Part shown: positions 1-6,881 of the stretch, piece after piece
Layout of the letters: each line of letters begins with the position of its first letter
Position numbering within the stretch: position 1 is the stretch's first letter
NCBI RefSeq assembly: GCF_000967245.1
Contig: NZ_KQ033878.1
Span: 310,001 to 374,000, forward strand
Source: Bombilactobacillus mellis
GTDB taxonomy: Bacteria > Bacillota > Bacilli > Lactobacillales > Lactobacillaceae
Length of the DNA: 64,000 bases
Direction of reading: 5' to 3'
The notes under the pieces: model-generated
What the model saw: the letters and a program-made list of their open reading frames with translations, nothing else
Told to the model about the DNA's origin: nothing
Databases searched by the model: none
Program-made: the position numbers and the translations under genes

Positions 1-634
1 AATGTGGAATAATATTTTGAGCAGCTGCACGAGCATTACGTCTGTTACCCTTACGGTCAGGACCATCTTGCAATTTTTGAGTTGCTGTATAAGCATGAAT
101 TGTAGTCATAGTACCAGTTTGAATGCCAAAAGCATCATTAATTGCTTTAGCAGCAGGTGCTAAACAGTTAGTAGTACATGATGCAGCGGAGATAATTTGA
201 TCATCTTTAGTAATGGTATCATCATTAACACCATAAACGACTGTCTTCAAATCACCAGCAGGTGCAGAAATCAAAACTTTCTTAGCACCAGCATCTAAGT
301 GAGCTTGAGCTTTTTCTTTAGATGTGTAGAAACCAGTACTTTCCAAAACTAATTCTACACCATCATTTTTTACCCAAGGAATGTTGCGGGCATCAGATTC
401 TGCATATACAGGGATCTTCTTACCATCAACAACAATTGCATCATCAGTTGCAGATACTTCATGTTTGAAATTACCATGAGCTGTATCATATTTTAATAAG
501 TGAGCCAACATATCTGGTGATGTTAAATCATTAATTGCAACAACTTCCAAATCATCATTTGCAACTTCATAAATACGACGCAATGCCAAACGACCAATAC
601 GTCCGAAACCATTAATACCTACTTTTGTAGCCAT
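1..634 (-). CDS. gapA: Glyceraldehyde-3-phosphate dehydrogenase, 3' part cut by window edge
   Basis: Type I NAD-dependent GAPDH, the glycolytic enzyme converting glyceraldehyde-3-phosphate to 1,3-bisphosphoglycerate in the cytosol. The visible 211 codons begin [20 protein letters not shown] (nucleotide-binding Rossmann start). Near residue 150 they carry SCTTNCLAP with the catalytic cysteine, followed by HAYTATQ. The frame stays open to base 1, so about 120 C-terminal residues lie outside the window. A strong ribosome binding site (AGGAGGAAAT on the minus strand, 641-650) precedes the ATG. It lies 32 nt downstream of cggR in the same orientation, so it should be co-transcribed with cggR and controlled by the CggR operator. 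Identity is certain; the missing end is only the window boundary. Confidence 0.97.
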   Translation of the reverse strand, partial: MATKVGINGFGRIGRLALRRIYEVANDDLEVVAINDLTSPDMLAHLLKYDTAHGNFKHEVSATDDAIVVDGKKIPVYAESDARNIPWVKNDGVELVLESTGFYTSKEKAQAHLDAGAKKVLISAPAGDLKTVVYGVNDDTITKDDQIISAASCTTNCLAPAAKAINDAFGIQTGTMTTIHAYTATQKLQDGPDRKGNRRNARAAAQNIIPH

Positions 635-666
635 GTTAAGATTTCCTCCTTCAGGAAAAATAAGTT

Positions 667-1710
667 TTATTTTAAAGGTTTTTTACCCCTTAAAATCATT
701 TCTGAGGCTGCCTCATCAGTAATTAAAGTTGTCTGGTGAGGAGCAACTTTCATATATGCCGCAATTGCTGCCGCTTTGCTGGGTCCTCCAGCAATTGCAA
801 TCACATGTGAAATATCATGAAGATCCGAAATTTGTAACCCTATTTTCGGTACCTTATAAACAACATGTCCTTGAGCATCAAGAAAATCACCAAAAGCTTC
901 TGCTACTGCCTTTTTTCTGGTCAAAAGGTCAATTTCCGAGCTCGTCATATTACGCCGATTAGCCATCGTTCGTGCCCGACCAATGCTATGAATTACGACA
1001 TCAGCGTGATTAATCAAATCCAACACTGATTTAACCACTGGTTCTTGCAATAAGGGGGCCACGCTTTTAGCGGAAATATCTTCCGGAACATACAAATTAC
1101 GATATAAACCGCCGCTGTGTTCCGCCATTTCTGCACAAATCGTATTTGCTTGAATGGCCATAGTCTCACCTAATCCACCACGGGCTGGAACAAATAATAA
1201 ATTTCTCTCATTGGCTAAGCTTGGTGATAATGACTTACTTACCGCTGCCATAGTTGTACCACCCATTACGGCAATAATAGAACGACCACCAGGTAATAAC
1301 AACTGTAACAGTTCATCTAGCTGTTGTCCCATTAAACTTAAAACACCTTGATGGCGTTCACTGTTACCTGGAACGATAATTACCTGGGCAATACCTAAGA
1401 CTGCAACCAGTTGTTTTCTTAAAGCCGAAGTATCATGTAATTGATCCATCAAACCACTCAGTTGCTGTACCAATTGCCGACCTTTGCCCGTCAAAGACAT
1501 TCCTGATTTTGATGTTTCTAATAAGCCATTCTTACGAAACAGATCTGTCTCTCGACGCAAAGTTCGTTCTGATGTTCCTAAATCAGCTGCCAAAATCCGC
1601 CGCCCTACAGGTTGCATCCAACTAATTCTCTGCAATATTCGATATCGCCATTGAACTGTTTGTAAAAAGTCGGGCGCAATGGATTCAATGAGCTGTAAAT
1701 CACTATCCAT
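667..1710 (-). CDS. cggR: Central glycolytic genes regulator CggR (SorC/DeoR family)
   Basis: Transcriptional repressor of the cggR-gapA glycolytic operon, a 347-residue protein of the usual family length. The N-terminal ~90 residues contain a winged helix-turn-helix ([17 protein letters not shown]). The remaining ~250 residues are the SorC-type sugar-phosphate binding domain ([27 protein letters not shown]). In the family, fructose-1,6-bisphosphate relieves DNA binding. Gene order cggR then gapA, and the two operator repeats upstream at 1732-1767, support the name. The start is ATG at 1710. The ribosome binding site is weak (GGACG), which fits low repressor expression relative to gapA. Confidence 0.95.
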   Translation of the reverse strand: MDSDLQLIESIAPDFLQTVQWRYRILQRISWMQPVGRRILAADLGTSERTLRRETDLFRKNGLLETSKSGMSLTGKGRQLVQQLSGLMDQLHDTSALRKQLVAVLGIAQVIIVPGNSERHQGVLSLMGQQLDELLQLLLPGGRSIIAVMGGTTMAAVSKSLSPSLANERNLLFVPARGGLGETMAIQANTICAEMAEHSGGLYRNLYVPEDISAKSVAPLLQEPVVKSVLDLINHADVVIHSIGRARTMANRRNMTSSEIDLLTRKKAVAEAFGDFLDAQGHVVYKVPKIGLQISDLHDISHVIAIAGGPSKAAAIAAYMKVAPHQTTLITDEAASEMILRGKKPLK

Positions 1711-1731
1711 TTATACACGTCCTTTTTCACG

Positions 1732-1767
1732 GGACACTTATCGTCCCTGTGTGACTTATTAAGACCC
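1732..1767 (-). promoter_or_regulatory. CggR operator, two tandem repeats
   Basis: On the minus strand the upstream copy reads GGGTCTTAATAAGTCA (1752-1767) and the downstream copy GGGACGATAAGTGTCC (1732-1747), separated by 4 nt. The second copy fits the GGGAC-N6-TGTCC pattern known for CggR exactly; the first is degenerate. The layout of a weaker upstream copy, 4 nt and a strong downstream copy matches what I recall of the Bacillus subtilis operator. It lies 40-75 nt downstream of the predicted start of transcription, so repression would act as a roadblock. Confidence 0.88.
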
Positions 1768-1785
1768 ATCACTTCCAAAATAAAG

Positions 1786-1809
1786 GTGAGTTGTTATTTC
1801 CTAACTCAC
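1786..1809 (-). promoter_or_regulatory. 5' hairpin of the cggR-gapA transcript
   Basis: Perfect 7-bp inverted repeat, GTGAGTT with AACTCAC and a 10-nt loop, starting almost at the predicted first transcribed base. A hairpin at an mRNA 5' end often protects against decay. That role is inference here. Confidence 0.5.
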
Positions 1810-1815
1810 AACTAG

Positions 1816-1844
1816 ATTATAACAACTGCTATTTTCATTTGCAA
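1816..1844 (-). promoter_or_regulatory. Promoter of cggR-gapA
   Basis: Minus-strand TTGCAA (1839-1844), 17-nt spacer, TATAAT (1816-1821). This is a close match to a housekeeping sigma-70 type promoter and is placed upstream of the CggR operator. Confidence 0.8.
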
Positions 1845-1872
1845 CTCTGAAGCCCAAAATATTTACATAAAT

Positions 1873-1903
1873 AAAAAAGCTTAGACAAAATTTTTGTCTA
1901 AGC
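1873..1903 (-). terminator. Intrinsic terminator of the tRNA-Arg gene
   Basis: Stem GCTTAGACAAAA / TTTTGTCTAAGC followed on the minus strand by TTTTTT. It sits just downstream of the tRNA 3' end. Confidence 0.85.
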
Positions 1904-1909
1904 ATACTA

Positions 1910-1981
1910 TGCGCCACCTGGGAGTCGAACCCAGATCCCAAGAACCGGAATCTTGTGTGCTATCCATTACACTAGCGGCGC
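1910..1981 (-). tRNA. tRNA-Arg, anticodon CCG
   Basis: A 72-nt cloverleaf. The acceptor arm is GCGCCGC / GUGGCGC (one G-U pair) with discriminator A. The anticodon arm CAAGA-UUCCGGU-UCUUG gives anticodon CCG. The T-loop is GGUUCGACUCC. The CCA end is not encoded, so it must be added enzymatically. The gene is a single transcription unit with its own promoter and terminator. It decodes the rare arginine codon CGG. Confidence 0.95.
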
Positions 1982-1993
1982 AACACCTGTTAT

Positions 1994-2022
1994 ATTGTAC
2001 CTTGAGTTTTGGGTTTTGGCAA
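1994..2022 (-). promoter_or_regulatory. Promoter of tRNA-Arg
   Basis: Minus-strand TTGCCA (2017-2022), 17-nt spacer, TACAAT (1994-1999). The predicted start is a few bases upstream of the mature tRNA 5' end. Confidence 0.75.
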
Positions 2023-2040
2023 GACTAAATTTTTTATTTT

Positions 2041-2078
2041 GAGGAGAAAACAATTATTTGAGGAGAAAACAATTATTA
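2041..2078. repeat. Tandem 19-bp duplication
   Basis: Two adjacent copies of GAGGAGAAAACAATTATTT (2041-2059 and 2060-2078), differing only at the last base. Each copy has a Shine-Dalgarno-like AGGAG but no start codon at a useful distance. It looks like a recent slippage duplication between the tRNA and the GNAT remnant. Confidence 0.8.
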
Positions 2079-2298
2079 GTCAGATTATTCTGAATTAAAA
2101 ATTTTCAGAAAAAGGGAAATTAATAATCTTACCTAAGCAGCTGCTAATTGGATTATAATTAGAATAGTTTTATACAAGAATGAAATACTGGAGTATTTGA
2201 AAAACACTCTAGTTATATAGTCTTTCAACACTAGTTAGCCCAAACATATTTCTATAACAACCTTATCCAGAAATGACTCCAAAGAAGGCATCTATAAA
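2079..2298. other. Intergenic stretch ahead of the GNAT remnant, with a possible promoter
   Basis: No gene is visible. On the plus strand TTGGAT (2148-2153), 17 nt, TATACA (2171-2176) is a plausible promoter for the acetyltransferase. Its leader would hold an imperfect hairpin around 2190-2214 (CTGGAGT / ACTCTAG). I recognise no known RNA motif. Confidence 0.4.
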
Positions 2299-2750
2299 AT
2301 GGACATTAAACCTTTTACCAGCGTTTCAGCAGACCAATATGAATTATTGCTAATGGCGGATCCTAGCCGATCAATGATTGCTAGTTATGTAAACCGCGCT
2401 TTTAAATTTGCAACAGAAATAGATAATCAATTAGTTGGCGTTATCCTTCTATTACCAACACACCCGCAGACCTTAGAAATTGTCAATCTAGCTGTCAGCA
2501 AATGCCACCAAAATCATGGTATTGGTACCAAATTATTACAATTTGCCGCAACTTGGGCTCAAGAAAGGCACTACCACACTCTCGAAATAGCTACTGGCAT
2601 TACCAGCTTGGGCCCCTATATCTTTACCAAAAGCAGGGCTTTAGAGTTACCAGCATTGAGCAAGACTTCTTTAGCCGCCATTATCCACAAACCATTTGGG
2701 AAAATAAACTCATTTTAAAAGCTTTAATTCGGTTACAAAAGTCCCTGTAA
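2299..2750 (+). pseudogene. GNAT family N-acetyltransferase, frameshifted
   Basis: Two overlapping reading frames together make a normal ~150-residue GNAT protein. The first frame (from ATG 2299) supplies the central part, with LVGVILLLPTHPQTLEIVNL and the acetyl-CoA loop region HGIGTKLLQFA. At about 2611-2617 (TTGGGCCCC) the homologous sequence moves to another frame: GPLYLYQKQGFRV, then DFFSRHYPQTIWENK, up to a stop at 2750. The expected family text is close to SLGQLYLYQKCGFR, so one base appears to be missing near 2615. The uncorrected first frame runs on as unrelated sequence to 2718. A sequencing error is the main alternative to a true pseudogene. The substrate is unknown. Confidence 0.75.
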
Positions 2751-2775
2751 TGAGAATGTCAAAGAGATGATATTT

Positions 2776-4098
2776 ATGAAACAAGAATCATTATTTGCTA
2801 AAGCAGAGCAAAATGAACCTTTGGCTGCAAGAGTTCGACCACAGAATTTGGATCAATTCGTGGGTCAACAACATTTATTGGGTCCAGGAAAAATCCTGCG
2901 TGAAATAATTGCCAAAGATCAGGTATCTTCAATGATTTTCTGGGGTCCTCCAGGTGTGGGAAAAACAACCCTGGCTGAAATTATTGCCCGACAAACCCAG
3001 GCTCAATTTTGGAGTTTTAGTGCCGTTGACAGCAGCATTAGTAAGATTAAAAAAATTATGCAACAGGCCGAGACTGAACGTGAACTTGGTGGAAAAACAA
3101 TTGTTTTTATAGATGAAATTCATCGATTTAATAAAGCTCAGCAAGACGCTTTTTTGCCTTATGTAGAAAAAGGCAGCATCATCCTTATTGGTGCTACTAC
3201 TGAAAATCCTTCCTTTGAAGTCAATTCTGCTTTATTATCCCGGTGTAAGGTTTTTGTTCTCAAAACTCTCAAAGCTTCTGATATTATGCAGTTACTGCAC
3301 AATGCCCTGCAAAATCCGCGGGCTTTTCCCCAGAAAAAAATCAATATTGACAAAAAGGCCCTAAAAGCTATCGCTGAATTTGCCAGTGGCGATGCACGCA
3401 CAGCTTTAAATACCTTAGAAATGGCCGTTTTAAATGGTGACCAGCAGGGCCAAGTTATTACTATTACGCACCAAAATCTGCAACAACTAATTAGCAAAAA
3501 ATTTATGAATTACGATAAAAAAGGTGAAGAGCATTATAATTTAATTTCAGCATTGCATAAGTCGATGCGCAATAGCGATGTTGATGCTGCAATTTATTGG
3601 CTTGCCCGGATGTTGGAAGGTGGCGAAGATCCTCTTTATATTGCCCGCAGATTAATTCGCTTTGCCAGTGAAGATATCGGTTTGGCCGACACTAATGCCT
3701 TAAATGTCGCCGTTAATGTTTTCTCTGCTTGTCAATTTATTGGAATGCCTGAATGCGATGTCCATCTCGTAGAAGCAGTAGCTTATCTAGCCTTAGCACC
3801 CAAGTCTAACGCTATTTATCAAGCCCGCTTAGCTGCTCAAAAAGATGCCCAAAAAACGCTCAATGCCCCTGTACCTTTACAAATTCGCAATGCTCCGACA
3901 AAACTAATGAAAGATTTAGGCTATGGTCAAAACTATCAATTAGCCCATAACCATCCTGACAAGCTAACAACCATGAAGACCATGCCACCACAATTACAAG
4001 GACACCAGTATTATTTTCCAACTGAACAAGGACATGAAGACCGTTTTAAAAAACGCCTCGAACAAATTAAAGCTTGGCATCAAAAATATGATTCCTGA
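2776..4098 (+). CDS. rarA: Replication-associated recombination protein RarA (MgsA) ATPase
   Basis: AAA+ ATPase related to clamp loaders, acting at stalled replication forks. About 440 residues, normal length. Near the N-terminus is ARVRPQNLDQFVGQQHLLG. Then come Walker A GPPGVGKTT (about residue 55), Walker B IVFIDEIHRFNKAQQD, sensor-1 GATTENPSFEVN and arginine-finger region LLSRCKVF, followed by the C-terminal tetramerisation domain ending in a basic HEDRFKKRLEQIKAWH. I place the start at ATG 2776 (MKQESLF), 9 nt after AAAGAG. The in-frame ATG at 2767 directly abuts that ribosome binding site. It stands alone on the plus strand and ends inside its own terminator. Confidence 0.95.
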   Translation: MKQESLFAKAEQNEPLAARVRPQNLDQFVGQQHLLGPGKILREIIAKDQVSSMIFWGPPGVGKTTLAEIIARQTQAQFWSFSAVDSSISKIKKIMQQAETERELGGKTIVFIDEIHRFNKAQQDAFLPYVEKGSIILIGATTENPSFEVNSALLSRCKVFVLKTLKASDIMQLLHNALQNPRAFPQKKINIDKKALKAIAEFASGDARTALNTLEMAVLNGDQQGQVITITHQNLQQLISKKFMNYDKKGEEHYNLISALHKSMRNSDVDAAIYWLARMLEGGEDPLYIARRLIRFASEDIGLADTNALNVAVNVFSACQFIGMPECDVHLVEAVAYLALAPKSNAIYQARLAAQKDAQKTLNAPVPLQIRNAPTKLMKDLGYGQNYQLAHNHPDKLTTMKTMPPQLQGHQYYFPTEQGHEDRFKKRLEQIKAWHQKYDS

Positions 4099-4123
4099 TT
4101 AAATTTAATTAATCAGCGTTTTT
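4095..4123 (+). terminator. Terminator overlapping the rarA stop codon
   Basis: CTGATTAA / TTAATCAG stem with a 6-nt loop, then CGTTTTT. The TGA stop of rarA (4096-4098) is part of the 5' arm. The stem is AT-rich, so efficiency may be modest. Confidence 0.6.
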
Positions 4124-4137
4124 AACGCCAAACAAAT

Positions 4138-4182
4138 TTTCACAATCTTATAATAATTTAGTTATACTAAAGATTGTGGAAA
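4138..4182 (+). promoter_or_regulatory. Promoter region framed by an inverted repeat, possible operator of the FMN reductase
   Basis: CACAATCTT (4141-4149) and AAGATTGTG (4170-4178) are perfect inverted arms 20 nt apart, extending imperfectly to TTTTCACAATCTT / AAGATTGTGGAAA. Inside lie TATAAT (4149-4154) and TATACT (4163-4168). The latter has a TTCACA-like -35 about 18 nt upstream. The symmetry over a promoter suggests a repressor site, such as a redox-responsive MarR or TetR protein. The regulator is not identified. Confidence 0.45.
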
Positions 4183-4208
4183 TTAAATTTTGAAATGAGG
4201 TCTTTTTC

Positions 4209-4763
4209 ATGACTAAAACTATTGGAATTTTTCTCGGCAGTTTACGGCAAGGCTCCTATTCACGAATTATTGCCCAGGAACTGGCAAAGTTATTACCAGC
4301 TGGTTATGTGGCTAAATTCATAGAAATTGGTAATTTACCCTTATATAATCAAGATTTTGACGACGTGGGACCAGTACCTGACGAATATATTAAATTTCGT
4401 GCTGAAGTTAAACAGCTTGATGCGGCACTTTTTGTAACTCCTGAATATAATCGTAGCGTGCCGGCTGTCTTAAAAAATGCGCTCGATGTTGCTTCCCGTC
4501 CTTATGGGGCCAATGTTTGGGATGGCAAACCCGCAGCTATTATTTCTGTTTCTCCAGGGGCAATGGGTGGATTTGGTGCTAATCACCATTTGCGACAAGC
4601 ACTTGTGTTTCTCAATATGCCTACCTTGCAACAACCGGAAGCTTATCTTGGCCATGTGGATCAATTTATTGATGAAGACAAAGGAGAAGTTAACAATCAA
4701 GGTACGAAAGATTTTCTGCAATCAATTGCTGACGCCTTTGTTCAACTAATTGAGCGTTATTAA
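4209..4763 (+). CDS. NAD(P)H-dependent FMN reductase (flavodoxin-like fold)
   Basis: A cytosolic flavoprotein of 184 residues, matching the single-domain NADPH-dependent FMN/azo/chromate/quinone reductase family. The FMN phosphate loop is GSLRQGSYSR near residue 10. The isoalloxazine-contact motif is TPEYNRSVPAVLKNALD (about residues 78-95), followed by SPGAMGGFGANHHLRQ. An AGGT-type ribosome binding site precedes ATG 4209. It is monocistronic, with its own promoter/inverted repeat and terminator. The physiological acceptor cannot be read from the sequence; quinone or flavin reduction under oxidative stress is the usual inference. Confidence 0.88.
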   Translation: MTKTIGIFLGSLRQGSYSRIIAQELAKLLPAGYVAKFIEIGNLPLYNQDFDDVGPVPDEYIKFRAEVKQLDAALFVTPEYNRSVPAVLKNALDVASRPYGANVWDGKPAAIISVSPGAMGGFGANHHLRQALVFLNMPTLQQPEAYLGHVDQFIDEDKGEVNNQGTKDFLQSIADAFVQLIERY

Positions 4764-4787
4764 ATAGTTCCCATCTTTTTTCTTTCC

Positions 4788-4818
4788 AACGCCGGAACCT
4801 AGTCTTCCTGCGTTTTTT
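4788..4818 (+). terminator. Terminator of the FMN reductase gene
   Basis: AACGCCGGAA / TTCCTGCGTT stem (9 of 10 pairs), 7-nt loop, then TTTT after the closing pairs. Confidence 0.8.
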
Positions 4819-4841
4819 CTTTGTTGCCTAAGTTTTAACAT

Positions 4842-4869
4842 TTGACTTTTTCGTTAAATGTGATAAATT
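4842..4869 (+). promoter_or_regulatory. Promoter of clpP
   Basis: TTGACT (4842-4847), 16-nt spacer, TAAATT (4864-4869). The -10 borders the CIRCE-like element, so HrcA bound there would block initiation. Confidence 0.6.
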
Positions 4870-4894
4870 AGCAGAGTAACTACTAGAGTGCTAA
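4868..4894 (+). promoter_or_regulatory. Degenerate CIRCE element (HrcA operator) upstream of clpP
   Basis: TTAGCAGAG, exactly 9 nt, GAGTGCTAA. The consensus CIRCE is TTAGCACTC-N9-GAGTGCTAA. The right arm is perfect, the left arm has GAG for CTC, and the spacing is exact. It sits between the -10 and the ribosome binding site, as in HrcA-controlled genes. Confidence 0.7.
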
Positions 4895-4915
4895 TTATTA
4901 AGAGGAGGCTACGTT

Positions 4916-5506
4916 ATGTTAGTTCCAACAGTTATTGAACAAAGTCCCCGTGGCGAGCGGGCCTATGATATTTATTCCCGCCTTTTAAAAGATCGCATCA
5001 TCATGTTATCAGGTGAAGTCACTGACCAAATGGCTAATACCGTGATTGCACAATTATTATTCTTAGATGCTCAAGATTCTAAAAAAGATATTTACATGTA
5101 TATAAATTCTCCCGGTGGTTCGGTTACTGCTGGTTTAGCCATCATGGATACAATGAATTTTGTTAAGGCTGATGTTCAAACCATTGCTATGGGAATGGCA
5201 GCTTCGATGGCTAGTGTCTTGTTATCATCCGGTACGAAAGGTAAAAGATTTGCTTTGCCTAATTCTACAGTTTTAATTCATCAGCCTTCTGGTGGTGCTC
5301 AAGGTCAACAAACAGAAATTGAAATTGTAGCAGAAGAAATTTTAAAAACTCGTGATCGGCTGAATAAAATTTTGGCAGATAATTCTGGTCAAGATATTGA
5401 AACGATTAAAAAAGATACCGAACGGGATAATTATATGACCGCTCAAGAAGCCAAAGATTATGGACTAATTGATGATATTATGGTTAATAAATCATCAGAA
5501 AAATAA
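4916..5506 (+). CDS. clpP: ATP-dependent Clp protease proteolytic subunit ClpP
   Basis: Serine peptidase subunit that forms the tetradecameric chamber working with ClpX/ClpC/ClpE ATPases in protein quality control. 196 residues, normal length. It begins [20 protein letters not shown]. It has [15 protein letters not shown] (oxyanion region), [14 protein letters not shown] with the nucleophilic serine (about residue 98) and [12 protein letters not shown] with the catalytic histidine (about 123). The third residue is the aspartate in the C-terminal third. The ribosome binding site AGAGGAGG lies 7 nt before ATG. It is monocistronic. In many relatives clpP follows whiA; here it is 8 kb away on the other strand. 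Confidence 0.98.
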   Translation: MLVPTVIEQSPRGERAYDIYSRLLKDRIIMLSGEVTDQMANTVIAQLLFLDAQDSKKDIYMYINSPGGSVTAGLAIMDTMNFVKADVQTIAMGMAASMASVLLSSGTKGKRFALPNSTVLIHQPSGGAQGQQTEIEIVAEEILKTRDRLNKILADNSGQDIETIKKDTERDNYMTAQEAKDYGLIDDIMVNKSSEK

Positions 5507-5525
5507 AATTGTACCATTAAAAAGT

Positions 5526-5558
5526 AAAAAGAACCGTCATCATGACGGTTCTTTTTTT
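5526..5558. terminator. Bidirectional terminator between clpP and the amidohydrolase gene
   Basis: AAAGAACCGTCA-TCA-TGACGGTTCTTT with A-rich and T-rich flanks on both sides. It can end clpP transcription rightward and the oppA operon leftward. Confidence 0.92.
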
Positions 5559-5606
5559 ATTTGAACTACATTTAGATCTAGAAATACTGTGACTTTATTA
5601 TTGATT

Positions 5607-6848
5607 TTAGCAACCAATGCCACTTTTAACTTCTTGATCAGCTGGGTGATGAACACAGACTCCACCTTGATAGACAGCTTTGTCCTTTTGGAGAATACTA
5701 ATATCTGTGAGTGGATTATCAGCTGTAACAATAAAATCCGCTATCTTCCCTACGGCAATTTCGCCAAAATCATTAGCTACATGTAGGGCGCGGGCGCAAT
5801 TAATTGTGGCTGTGTCAATTGCTTGCGCAGGCGTCATACCTGCTTTGTCTACATACAGTTGCATTTCATAAGCACTTTCACTTTCAAAGCCATTATATGG
5901 AGTTCCCGCGTCAGTGCCCATTGCAATAGGGATACCGGCAGCAGCAGCTTTTTTGATGCTGGCAAAGTGTTTTTTAATATTGATAATTACCTTATTACGC
6001 GCCCAATCTGGAACTGTTCCTTCACCATATTGATAAATAGCATACATGGCATTCATAGTAGGTACAATAAAAGTTCCCTGTTCTTTCATTATTGCAATAG
6101 TTTCATCATCAACATCAAAGGCGTGCTCTACTGTGTCTACACCAGCACGCGCTGCTTCTTTTACTCCAGCATTACCCTGAGCATGAGTCGCTACAGTTTT
6201 ATTTTTATGATGGGCTTCGCGAACGGCAGCTCGAATTTCATCGGCATTAAATTGGATATCATCAGGAGTTTCCCCATTACGTAATACTCCTCCGGTAACC
6301 ATCAATTTAATATTATCAACACCTCTTTTTAAAGCTTGGCGCACTCCTTTGGTCATTTCATCAACGCCGTCAACTTCAATCCCACTACTATCGCCATGAC
6401 CTCCGGTAATAGTGAAAGCTCGACCAGAAGTCATCACTCGCGGTCCTGCTATCATTTTTTGCTGTTGCATTATTTTAATTGGTATATCCAAATCATAAGC
6501 TGCTCCAACATTACGAATATAAGTTACTCCATTATTAATCAGATCTTGCATATTTTTAATGGCAAACATAGTTTGCATAGCTTTTGCATCAGCAGCTTTA
6601 ATTGCTGCTTTCTTTTTTGTCCAATAAGTAGGGATATTGGCAATATGTGTATGAGCATTCATAATCCCAGGCAAAACATATTGATTCTGAAAGTCAATAA
6701 CTTTATCCGAGCCCTGCTCAGTAGGTTGTCCTGACCCTATTGCAGTTATCCGCTGAGTTTGAGTATCAACGGTAAAATATTGCCCCTTTTGAAAATCCTG
6801 TTGTTGATGTTGATAAATATTAGCATTAATAAAAGTTATCTTGGTCAT
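5607..6848 (-). CDS. Metal-dependent amidohydrolase, prolidase/dipeptidase-like
   Basis: Amidohydrolase-superfamily enzyme (413 residues), imidazolonepropionase-like group that includes Xaa-Pro and other dipeptidases. Metal ligands are visible: NAHTHIA (HxH), lysine in NIKLMVTGG, VATHAQG, the EH in DTVEHAF, and the terminal aspartate in AMGTDAGTP. The composite TIM-barrel ends with the beta-sandwich part IAVGKIADFIVTADNPL. I start at ATG 6848, 8 nt after AGGA; an in-frame GTG at 6863 overlaps that site. It lies 33 nt behind oppA in the same operon. Together with a peptide-binding protein this suggests hydrolysis of imported peptides. Annotated prolidases of this group are often active on other dipeptides, so the specificity is open. 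Confidence 0.82.
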   Translation of the reverse strand: MTKITFINANIYQHQQQDFQKGQYFTVDTQTQRITAIGSGQPTEQGSDKVIDFQNQYVLPGIMNAHTHIANIPTYWTKKKAAIKAADAKAMQTMFAIKNMQDLINNGVTYIRNVGAAYDLDIPIKIMQQQKMIAGPRVMTSGRAFTITGGHGDSSGIEVDGVDEMTKGVRQALKRGVDNIKLMVTGGVLRNGETPDDIQFNADEIRAAVREAHHKNKTVATHAQGNAGVKEAARAGVDTVEHAFDVDDETIAIMKEQGTFIVPTMNAMYAIYQYGEGTVPDWARNKVIINIKKHFASIKKAAAAGIPIAMGTDAGTPYNGFESESAYEMQLYVDKAGMTPAQAIDTATINCARALHVANDFGEIAVGKIADFIVTADNPLTDISILQKDKAVYQGGVCVHHPADQEVKSGIGC

Positions 6849-6881
6849 CTTTATTATCCTCACTTAATTAATTTTATAAAA

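Noticed and set aside
4841-4860. CtsR operator before clpP
   Set aside because: TTTGACT matches one CtsR half-site, but the required second heptamer in direct repeat is absent; it is better read as the -35 region.
5823-6734. Plus-strand open frames opposite the amidohydrolase gene
   Set aside because: Frames of 130-150 codons here are antisense shadows of the clearly coding minus-strand gene, with no ribosome binding sites or domains.
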